Assembly (NCBI GenBank): GCA_030044325.1
Contig: JASHWA010000472.1
Location: 1 to 5,845 of the forward strand
DNA: 5,845 nt
Origin: Bryobacteraceae bacterium
GTDB lineage: Bacteria; Acidobacteriota; Terriglobia; Bryobacterales; Bryobacteraceae
Direction of reading: 5' to 3'
Part shown: positions 1-5,059 of the stretch, one piece after another
Numbering within the stretch: the stretch's first letter is position 1
How the letters are laid out: each line of letters opens with the position of its first letter
Notes under the pieces: model-generated
The model's input: the letters and a program-made list of their open reading frames with translations, nothing else
The model's database searches: none
Told to the model about the DNA's origin: nothing
Translations under genes and position numbers: made by a program

Positions 1-567
1 GCCTCCGCCGCCGTGGCCGCGGTCGTCATCTCTGCCGGTCCCGCGCTCACCGGATTCGCCTTCTTCGAGCGCACCCCCCCGGTCGAGCACCCCGCCGGCA
101 GTTTCCTCTTCGTCAGCATCGTGCTCCTGTTCGGCGCCATCGGCGAAGAAATGCTGTTTCACGGTTACGCCTTCCAGTTGCTGGTCCGAACCCTCGGCGC
201 CTTCGCCACCATTCTCCCCGTCAGCATCCTGTTCGGCTTCGAGCACCTCCGCAATCCCAACGCGACCCTGCTCGGCGCCGTCAACACGGCCCTGTGGGGC
301 ATTCTGCTCGGCTACGCCTACTGGCGCACCGGCGCCCTGTGGCTGCCCATCGGCCTGCACTTCGGCTGGAATTTCACCTTGCCCCTCTTCGGCGAAAACC
401 TGAGCGGGTTTACAATGGGCGTGATGGGATACACGCTCCACTGGCGCACCGGCGATCTGTGGAGCGGTGGTGCTTACGGACCGGAAGGCGGTATTCTCTC
501 CACCCTCGTCGTCATCGCGCTGTTTGTCCTGGTGGTCCGCGCCTTCCCCGATCGCAACGAGGAATGA
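1..567 (+). CDS. CPBP family intramembrane metalloprotease, 5' end missing
   Basis: C-terminal part of a membrane protein of the CPBP (Rce1/Abi-like, PF02517) family, putative glutamate-dependent proteases working inside the membrane. The frame is open to the left edge, so the true start lies outside; the GTG at 13 is probably internal. All three family motifs are visible: a Glu-Glu pair at 145-150 followed by MLFHG, FGFEH with its histidine at 244-246, and HFGWN with His at 358-360 and Asn at 370-372. Hydrophobic stretches surround them, and a last membrane segment (STLVVIALFVLVVRAF) precedes the C-terminus. A GPEGG motif near the end also fits relatives. One deviation: the usual arginine of EExxxR is a histidine (160-162). 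The substrate cannot be predicted; members serve in protein processing, bacteriocin immunity or unknown roles. The next gene starts 10 bases downstream, so the two are probably co-transcribed. The family call is firm and the function is open. Confidence 0.88.
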   Translation, partial: ASAAVAAVVISAGPALTGFAFFERTPPVEHPAGSFLFVSIVLLFGAIGEEMLFHGYAFQLLVRTLGAFATILPVSILFGFEHLRNPNATLLGAVNTALWGILLGYAYWRTGALWLPIGLHFGWNFTLPLFGENLSGFTMGVMGYTLHWRTGDLWSGGAYGPEGGILSTLVVIALFVLVVRAFPDRNEE

Positions 568-569
568 GG
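566..569 (+). promoter_or_regulatory. Shine-Dalgarno GAGG deciding the start at 578
   Basis: GAGG lies 8 bases before the ATG at 578-580 and overlaps the TGA stop (565-567) of the upstream protease gene. It supports 578 rather than the far upstream in-frame ATG at 467, which would lie deep inside the protease gene and would bury the signal peptide. Confidence 0.7.
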
Positions 570-577
570 TGTTTTCT

Positions 578-1366
578 ATGAGCCGGATTTCCTGTCTTTT
601 ATTGCTCGCCTTCGCCGCCCTCGCAACCCTTTCGGCGGATCAGAAAAAACTCACCGACGACCAGCGCTTGGAAATCCTGCGCGGCCTCGATTCCGAGTAC
701 GCCACCGTCAAGGTCCCGCTGCCGCGATCCCCAAGGCCCCTCGATGTCGACACCACCGGCAGCTACGACCAACAGCAGTGGCTCGCCGCCTCGAAACAGT
801 TTGGCGCCGCCGGCCGTGTGGGCGACCTCGTCCAGATCACCAAGGTCACCATCGAGCCTAATTCCATCATTTTCGAAATCAACGGCGGATTGCGCGCCAA
901 AGGCGCCTGGAAGGATCACCTCTCGGTCGGCGTCGGCTTGCCTATGCCCATCAACGGCGGCCAGCAGGCCGTCTCCACCGGCGGCACCACCCTCGCCCTC
1001 CGCTTCCACGAGCCGATCGGCGAGACCACCTCCGCCGAAATCAAAAAAATGCTCTCGCCCATCCTCGATTTCAATCAGCGCACCGTCACCGAACAGTACA
1101 CCGCCATCATCCCGCCCGAATTCAAATCCGCCATCGAGAACAAGAAGGCCGTCGTGGGTATGACCCGCGACCAGGTGGTCATGGCTCTCGGCCGTCCCGA
1201 CCACAAAGACCGCGAAACCAAGGAAGGCACCGAGTACGAGGACTGGATCTACGGAGTCCCGCCCGGCCGCGTGACCTTCGTCACCTTCGCCGCCAATAAA
1301 GTAGTCAAGGTGAAGGAAACCTACGCCGGCCTGGGCGGCTCAATCGCCCAAACCCCGAAACAATAG
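578..1366 (+). CDS. Secreted protein with BamE/SmpA-like C-terminal module
   Basis: A 262-residue protein that I do not recognise as a named family. Residues 1-20 form a signal peptide: Arg3, a Leu/Ala-rich core, then LSA before Asp21 as a likely cleavage site. No lipobox cysteine is present (the only early cysteine, Cys6, is inside the core), so it should be exported as a soluble protein. Residues 30-185 are unassigned. They contain alternating hydrophobic strands, for example around 84-102, and a Gly-rich stretch at 112-140. Residues about 190-248 resemble the BamE/SmpA-OmlA module: VVGMTRDQVVMALGRPD, then an acidic linker, a WIYG strand, and FVTFAANKVVKV as the last strand. In known proteins this fold mediates envelope protein contacts. 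The start at 578 is chosen for its Shine-Dalgarno site and signal peptide. It is probably translated from one mRNA with the CPBP protease; a functional link between them is only inference. Confidence 0.85.
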   Translation: MSRISCLLLLAFAALATLSADQKKLTDDQRLEILRGLDSEYATVKVPLPRSPRPLDVDTTGSYDQQQWLAASKQFGAAGRVGDLVQITKVTIEPNSIIFEINGGLRAKGAWKDHLSVGVGLPMPINGGQQAVSTGGTTLALRFHEPIGETTSAEIKKMLSPILDFNQRTVTEQYTAIIPPEFKSAIENKKAVVGMTRDQVVMALGRPDHKDRETKEGTEYEDWIYGVPPGRVTFVTFAANKVVKVKETYAGLGGSIAQTPKQ

Positions 1367-1369
1367 GAC

Positions 1370-1405
1370 GGCGGCCTTCAGGCCGCGCGTGGCTTCAGCC
1401 ACGCG
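1370..1405. repeat. Double hairpin with identical TTCA loops, REP-like or terminator
   Basis: Two inverted repeats lie back to back in the 59 bases between convergent stop codons. The first is GCGGCC-TTCA-GGCCGC (1371-1386). The second is CGCGTGGC-TTCA-GCCACGCG (1386-1405), an 8-bp perfect stem. Both have the loop TTCA closed by C-G. There is no T run on either side, so a simple intrinsic terminator is not evident. The paired-hairpin form and the position between convergent genes suit a REP-like dispersed element that may also block read-through or protect mRNA 3' ends. Whether it is repeated elsewhere in the genome cannot be seen here. Confidence 0.65.
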
Positions 1406-1425
1406 GGTCGAGCGCCGAGCCAATT

Positions 1426-1956
1426 CTACAGCGGCTCCGGCAAATGCAACTGCGCCTTCTTGAGCGCCTGATCGAGCAGATCCATCGCCTCGCATTCCTT
1501 CATCCCGCGCGATGTCGAAAACTCCATGATCAGCATGTGCCGCGCCCGGTCGAGCATCTTCTTCTCCCGGAAACTCAGCGGCTTCTGGGTTTGCAGAATC
1601 AGCAGGCCCTTCATCACTTCCGCCACCGCCAGAAGACTGCCGTTCTTCATCTTTTCGCTGTTCTCTTTGAAGCGGTCTTTCCAGTCCTGGTAGCGCTGGC
1701 AGCGTCCTTCGGAAAGGAAACTGATCACGCGCGCCATCTCCCCGTTACGCGTCACACGCCGCAATCCCAAATCTACGACATGCGAAAACGGCACCATCAC
1801 CGTCAGGCTGTTATAGGTCAGCCGCAGCAGATAAAACCGTTCATAATGACCGGCAAACGCGCGGCTGCTGATATTCTCGATTGTGGCGACACCGTGATTC
1901 GGATAGACGACTTTCTCACCAACTTGAAAAGTCATGGGTGAACTCGCGGCAGGCAT
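1426..1956 (-). CDS. carD: CarD family transcriptional regulator
   Basis: CarD/CdnL proteins bind the RNA polymerase beta subunit and the upstream edge of the promoter bubble, stabilising the open complex, often at rRNA and growth genes. Residues 8-65 form the polymerase-interacting CarD/TRCF-like Tudor domain (MTFQVGEKVVYPNHGVATIE, later YNSLTVMVPFSHV). Residues about 70-168 form the helical DNA-binding domain. Trp92 in the motif DWKDRFKEN corresponds to the minor-groove tryptophan of mycobacterial CarD (Trp85, NWSRRYKAN), and the conserved segment SFREKKMLDRARHMLIMEF follows. The length of 176 residues is normal. Two starts are possible: ATG at 1954-1956, or ATG at 1933-1935 (Met8), which matches the usual N-terminus (MTFQVG) and has GCGAG 7 bases before it. 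Neither site is strong. The gene converges with the secreted-protein gene and diverges from lspA, and has a clear promoter at 2026-2054. The family is certain; the exact start is not. Confidence 0.95.
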   Translation of the reverse strand: MPAASSPMTFQVGEKVVYPNHGVATIENISSRAFAGHYERFYLLRLTYNSLTVMVPFSHVVDLGLRRVTRNGEMARVISFLSEGRCQRYQDWKDRFKENSEKMKNGSLLAVAEVMKGLLILQTQKPLSFREKKMLDRARHMLIMEFSTSRGMKECEAMDLLDQALKKAQLHLPEPL

Positions 1957-1981
1957 AGGTTGTACTGCTCAAAACTCCGTC

Positions 1982-2018
1982 AAAAAAGCTCACCCGATTT
2001 CGAATAGCCGAGGTGAGC
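1982..2018 (-). promoter_or_regulatory. Terminator-like hairpin with U6 run in the carD leader
   Basis: Read on the minus strand, GCTCACC (2018-2012) pairs with GGTGAGC (1994-1988) as a perfect 7-bp stem with a 17-base loop. It is followed directly by six Ts (1987-1982). From the promoter at 2026-2054, transcription should start at about 2018-2020, so this hairpin would be the first thing in the mRNA, with the carD ATG about 26 bases beyond the U run. It could be an attenuator, a 5'-end stabilising stem, or a chance form. The stem is short and the loop long, so termination may be weak. Confidence 0.55.
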
Positions 2019-2025
2019 AAAGAGA

Positions 2026-2054
2026 ATATTAAGCTGAACTTCATCCACTGTCAA
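2026..2054 (-). promoter_or_regulatory. Sigma-70-type promoter of carD
   Basis: On the minus strand there is a perfect -35 box TTGACA (2054-2049), exactly 17 bases of spacer, then TAATAT (2031-2026), which matches the -10 consensus at four of six bases including the key first TA and last T. The surroundings are AT-rich compared with the rest of the window. The expected start point near 2019 gives a leader of about 63 bases before the first carD ATG. Confidence 0.75.
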
Positions 2055-2157
2055 CAGGAAAGTGCGACATGCGATACTGGACCCAACCCCTTCATAAAAC
2101 GTCACTTCTGTTAATAAACGGCACACTCGAATCGGTTACGATAAGAAAACGGACCCA

Positions 2158-2226
2158 ATGCACAATCCAACGATTCGCCGATTCAGCAGTTTAGCGACCC
2201 CCCCAAGGGCGGCCCGCGCACGATGA
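2158..2226 (+). CDS. Possible 22-codon upstream ORF coupled to lspA
   Basis: ATG at 2158-2160 opens a 22-codon frame (MHNPTIRRFSSLATPPRAAR, then AR) ending with TGA at 2224-2226. The stop overlaps the lspA start as ATGA (2223-2226). The peptide is basic, with six arginines, and resembles nothing I know. The lspA start itself lacks a well-placed Shine-Dalgarno site: the nearest purine run, AAGGG at 2205-2209, is 13 bases from the ATG. Re-initiation after this short frame is therefore a plausible way to translate lspA. Its own ribosome binding site is also poor (GGA only 4 bases from its ATG). It could equally be a chance frame in GC-rich DNA. Confidence 0.35.
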   Translation: MHNPTIRRFSSLATPPRAARAR

Positions 2227-2702
2227 ACGCCCGCCGGCGCTCGCTCGCCATCATCGCAGCCGTCGTCCTCCTCGACCGCCTTACAAAACTCTACATTCGA
2301 GCGCATGTAACGCAACTCGACCAGATCGCCGTCATCCCCGGCTTTTTTAATATCATTCACACCGAAAACCCCGGCGCCGCCTTCGGATTTATGGCCGGTC
2401 TGAACTCGGAATGGCGCCGCATTTTTCTGGTGGCGATCTCGGTAGGCGTCATGGCCATCATCGCGCCCCTGCTCGCCCGCGCTCAGGGAAGCGCCCTTAT
2501 GCAAACCGGACTGTCCCTCATCTTCGGAGGCGCCCTCGGTAATTTCTGGGACCGTCTCGCCCGCGGCACCGTCACCGACTTCCTCCAGTTCTTCTTCGGC
2601 TCTTACGAATTCCCCTCTTTCAACGTAGCCGACAGCGCCATCACCATCGGCGCCATCCTCCTGCTGATCGACCTCTGGCGCACCCAGCGCTCCCCCTCAT
2701 GA
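2223..2702 (+). CDS. lspA: Lipoprotein signal peptidase (signal peptidase II)
   Basis: Aspartyl protease of the inner membrane that cuts the signal peptide from prolipoproteins after the lipobox cysteine has received diacylglycerol, the second step of lipoprotein maturation. The 159 residues are a normal length. Family motifs in order: LDRLTK (Asp18, Lys22), NPGAAFGF (49-56), GGALGNFWDR (102-111), TVTDF (Asp119) and FNVADSAI (Asp137). By comparison with the Pseudomonas enzyme, Asp119 and Asp137 should be the catalytic pair. Four membrane segments are visible at about 7-20, 66-85, 93-107 and 137-152. The N-terminus (MNARRRS) puts positive charge on the cytoplasmic side. The ATG at 2223 fits the family start but has no good Shine-Dalgarno site, and it overlaps the stop of a short upstream frame. 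No strong promoter is visible; TACGAT at 2137-2142 is the best -10 candidate but lacks a convincing -35. Confidence 0.96.
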   Translation: MNARRRSLAIIAAVVLLDRLTKLYIRAHVTQLDQIAVIPGFFNIIHTENPGAAFGFMAGLNSEWRRIFLVAISVGVMAIIAPLLARAQGSALMQTGLSLIFGGALGNFWDRLARGTVTDFLQFFFGSYEFPSFNVADSAITIGAILLLIDLWRTQRSPS

Positions 2703-2932
2703 ACGACCCAACCCCGCACAACCTCCACCCGACCCGCCCCATCCACCCAACCCGCCTTCTTTTTGAGGCGCGACAGTCATGGAGCGCGTTGGTCTGTTGG
2801 ATCGACCCGCCATTCGCCAACGCCGTCGACACGTTTTCGCGACGACCATCGCCGATTTTTAGGGCACTCCACGCACCTAACGTTGCACCGTTGTAGTTTC
2901 AGGGTGTTACACTATACCGAAGGATTCAGCCT
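2703..2932. other. Intergenic spacer between lspA and the membrane regulator gene
   Basis: No convincing gene. A 65-codon plus-strand frame (2699-2896) touches the lspA stop as ATGA, but its translation is low in hydrophobic core, rich in Pro/His/Arg and unlike any family I know, so I do not call it. Near the left side a 15-base unit TCCACCC(G/A)ACCCGCC occurs twice (2724-2738 and 2742-2756) with an 18-base period and one difference. No clear terminator for lspA is visible. The right end carries the ribosome binding site of the next gene. Confidence 0.6.
2920..2924 (+). promoter_or_regulatory. Shine-Dalgarno AAGGA of the membrane regulator gene
   Basis: AAGGA stands 8 bases before the ATG at 2933-2935. 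It favours that start over the second in-frame ATG at 2948-2950, which has no comparable site. Confidence 0.7.
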
Positions 2933-4795
2933 ATGCAGGATTCCCGCATGGAATTGAGCGGCGAGTCTCGATTCAGCGAGGCTGAACGCGCCCAACTCCG
3001 CTCGTATCTCGACCAGCTCCTCACTTCGCCCCTGTTCGCCAATTCGGCCCGCAAAGCGCGTCTTCTCAAATACCTCGTCGAAGCCGCCATCGACGGCCGC
3101 CAGTTGAGCGAATACGCCATCGGCCTCGACGCCTTCGACAAGTCCGATTCCTTCGACCCGCGCATCGATTCCGCCGTCCGCGCCGAAATCAGCCGCCTGC
3201 GCCAGAAGCTCAAGGAACACTACGCTTCGAGCGCCGATGAAATCGTCATCGAAATCCCGCAGCGCGGCTACATCCCCGCCATTACGCGCCGCAAACCTCA
3301 GCCCGCCGCCCAACCTGAACCCCCGCCACCCGCGCGTGTGCGCTGGAGCGCCGTGGCCGTCGGAATCGCGATGCTCGCCGTCCTGGCCGCCGGAATCGTG
3401 CTGTGGCGAAGCTCCTCGCGCCAGTCCGTCAATTCCATCGTGGTTCTGCCGTTCCAGAATCTCTCCACCGATCGCGGCGATCAGTACCTCGCCGACGGAG
3501 TTACCGAAGAGCTCACCAATCAGCTCGCGCAATGGCCCGATCTTCGCGTCGTCGCGCGCACCTCGGCATCTCAGTTCAAAGGGCGCGGCGTGGACGTCCG
3601 CGAGATTGGAAAAATCTTGAACGTCGCCGCCGTGCTCGAAGGCAGCTTCGAGCGCCAGGGCGACCGCATTCGCATCACCGCCCAGCTCAATCGCACCTCC
3701 AACGGCTATCACATCTGGTCGAAATCCTTCAACGCCGAATCGCACGACATGCTCACCCTCCAGGAGCAGATGGCGCGCGAAATCGCCGCCACGGTTCGCG
3801 GCGCCGCGCAGGCGCAGCCGCCCGCGGCCTCCGATTCCACCTCCGATCCCGAGGCGCACGACCTGTATCTGCGCGCCAGCTACGAATTTTCCAGGCGCAC
3901 GCCCGATGGCTACCGCCAGAGCCTGGAATTGTTTGAAGCCGCGGCCGGCAAAGATCCCGCCTACACCGGAGCGTATCGCGGAATCGCGCGCGCTGAAATG
4001 GCTCTGGTGCATATCACCGCCGAGCCCGCCGCCGAAGGCCACGATCGCGCGCGCGCCGCCCTTGAAAAAGTGCTCGCGCTCAATCCGCAGGACACCGAAG
4101 CTCTGGGCGAGGTCGCCAACCTCGATTATCGCGACTACTGGGACTGGCCGCGCGCCGAACACGGCTTCAAACTCGCCGTCGCTCATGGCGCGCAGGCCAC
4201 CACGCGGTCCTATTATGGATGGGCGCTCGCCACCCGCGGCCAGTTCAAGGAAGCGCACCAGCAGTTTCGCATCGCCGAGGATCTCGATCCGTTGAACGCC
4301 GCCATCCGCGTCAACCAGGTCGTCGCCTATTATCTCGATCGCGATTATGCCGGCGCCGAGGGCATGCTTCAGAAGCTCATCGATTCCAAACTCGACGAGC
4401 TGGACGGCCATCTCCTCGCCGGCCTCATGGCCATCTACCAGCACCAGTGCGATAAAGCCGCCGTTCAGTCCGAGTGGAACACGCGTGCTTTCCCCGCTCC
4501 CATGACCACCTTCGGACTCGGCCTGATTTCCGCCTGCCGCGGCCACCTCGAGCAGGCCCGCGCCCAGTTCGCCGCAGCCCAAAAACCCAGCGGCCGCGCC
4601 ATCGTCTCCCCCTATCAGCTCGCCCTCGGCTACGCGTCCATCGGCGATCGGGACACCGCCTTCGCCTTTCTCGAAAAATCCGCGCAAGCCAGGGAAGGCC
4701 AGATTCTCTACATCAAATACGAGCCGCTATTCGACTCCATCCGCTCCGACCCCCGCTTCCTCGTCCTGGAAAAAAAGGTCGGCCTGGCACCGTAA
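2933..4795 (+). CDS. Membrane-anchored regulator: winged-helix-like, TolB-like and TPR-type domains
   Basis: A 620-residue protein with three parts. Residues about 14-117 form a helical domain (FANSARKARLLKYLVE, then FDPRIDSAVRAEISRLRQKL) ending in a hairpin-like EIVIEIPQRGYIPAI. This resembles the wing of OmpR/CadC-type DNA-binding domains. A Pro-rich linker leads to one membrane helix (about 138-158) preceded by Arg135 and Arg137, so the N-terminus should be cytoplasmic. Residues about 167-290 are TolB/FlgO-like: SIVVLPFQNLSTDRGDQYLADG, then TSASQFKGRGVDV, VLEGSFERQGDRIRITAQL and YHIWSKSF. Residues about 305-612 hold degenerate TPR-type helical repeats, such as ALEKVLALNPQDTEALGEV and AHQQFRIAEDLDPLNAAIRV. 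The layout recalls CadC/ToxR one-component regulators, with DNA binding inside and sensing outside. Function is inferred: no target or ligand can be named. It appears to be a single-gene unit. Gene boundaries and domain order are firm; the DNA-binding role is moderate. Confidence 0.88.
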   Translation: MQDSRMELSGESRFSEAERAQLRSYLDQLLTSPLFANSARKARLLKYLVEAAIDGRQLSEYAIGLDAFDKSDSFDPRIDSAVRAEISRLRQKLKEHYASSADEIVIEIPQRGYIPAITRRKPQPAAQPEPPPPARVRWSAVAVGIAMLAVLAAGIVLWRSSSRQSVNSIVVLPFQNLSTDRGDQYLADGVTEELTNQLAQWPDLRVVARTSASQFKGRGVDVREIGKILNVAAVLEGSFERQGDRIRITAQLNRTSNGYHIWSKSFNAESHDMLTLQEQMAREIAATVRGAAQAQPPAASDSTSDPEAHDLYLRASYEFSRRTPDGYRQSLELFEAAAGKDPAYTGAYRGIARAEMALVHITAEPAAEGHDRARAALEKVLALNPQDTEALGEVANLDYRDYWDWPRAEHGFKLAVAHGAQATTRSYYGWALATRGQFKEAHQQFRIAEDLDPLNAAIRVNQVVAYYLDRDYAGAEGMLQKLIDSKLDELDGHLLAGLMAIYQHQCDKAAVQSEWNTRAFPAPMTTFGLGLISACRGHLEQARAQFAAAQKPSGRAIVSPYQLALGYASIGDRDTAFAFLEKSAQAREGQILYIKYEPLFDSIRSDPRFLVLEKKVGLAP

Positions 4796-4905
4796 CAAAA
4801 ACCGCTGCCGGCCCCGAGCCGCGACCAGAGGGAGCGCTTCATCGACTTTTCGACCCGCGCCGCCCCCGAACCGCCATCCAAGGATGCGGCCAATCCTCCG
4901 CCTCT

Positions 4906-5031
4906 TCACCACGCGAACTCGGAAGCCTCACGCTCGAACGGATTCACCACGGACGTATCTTCCTCCGCGGCCTTGCGCCGCGCCCACAGCGCCGTCTCGT
5001 CGGATAGCTTGATCGTGACGTTCTTCGGCAC
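4906..5031 (-). pseudogene. VapB antitoxin start fused to VapC toxin end, deletion remnant
   Basis: Minus-strand frame of 41 codons from GTG (5031-5029) to TGA (4908-4906). An AGG (5042-5040) stands 8 bases before the GTG, and an in-frame TAG four codons upstream excludes a longer start. Residues 1-28 (MPKNVTIKLSDETALWARRK, then AAEEDTSV) match the N-terminus of small ribbon-helix-helix-type VapB antitoxins, which usually continue with a Ser-Arg-Leu helix for another 40-50 residues. Here the frame changes to VNPFEREASEFAW. The segment VVNPFE resembles the usual C-terminal end of VapC PIN-domain toxins (often ending in a VxVVNPF motif). The simplest reading is a deletion that joined codon 28 of the antitoxin to the last codons of the toxin, removing everything between. 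The product should be inactive. The antitoxin match is fairly clear; the toxin part rests on only about six residues. Confidence 0.6.
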
Positions 5032-5042
5032 GAAATTGGCCT

Positions 5043-5059
5043 AGCACGAAAAAAGTGCT
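5043..5059 (-). repeat. Small hairpin directly after the ABC transporter stop
   Basis: AGCAC (5059-5055) and GTGCT (5047-5043) form a 5-bp stem around the loop TTTTTTC on the minus strand, touching the stop codon of the ABC gene. The T run is in the loop rather than after the stem, so it is not a standard terminator. It could weakly separate the exporter gene from the remnant downstream. Confidence 0.3.

Noticed and set aside
2724..2756. Two 15-base near-repeats with an 18-base period, considered as a CRISPR or operator array
   Set aside because: Only two copies with a 3-base gap, in C-rich low-complexity DNA; more likely slippage.
2699..2896. 65-codon plus-strand frame overlapping the lspA stop by ATGA
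   Set aside because: The overlap is suggestive, but the translation is Pro/His/Arg-rich, has no recognisable domain and partly arises from an 18-base repeat; no Shine-Dalgarno site of note.
2891..2918. Possible promoter TTGTAG-16-TATACC before the membrane regulator gene
   Set aside because: Transcription would start near 2925, after the AAGGA ribosome binding site at 2920-2924, so the two signals exclude each other.
2912..4687. 591-codon open frame on the minus strand opposite the regulator gene
   Set aside because: Gly/Ala-rich antisense shadow caused by the high GC of the codons; no family motifs, whereas the plus strand has clear domains.
4781..4814. Imperfect hairpin GGCCTGGCA / TGCCGGCCC around the stop of the regulator gene
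   Set aside because: It has one mismatch, one wobble and a 16-base loop containing the stop codon, with no T run; not a credible terminator.
4727..4912. 61-codon minus-strand frame starting at the end of the toxin-antitoxin remnant
   Set aside because: Arg/Gly-rich, overlaps the 3' end of the regulator gene in antisense and shows no toxin motifs such as PIN acidic residues.
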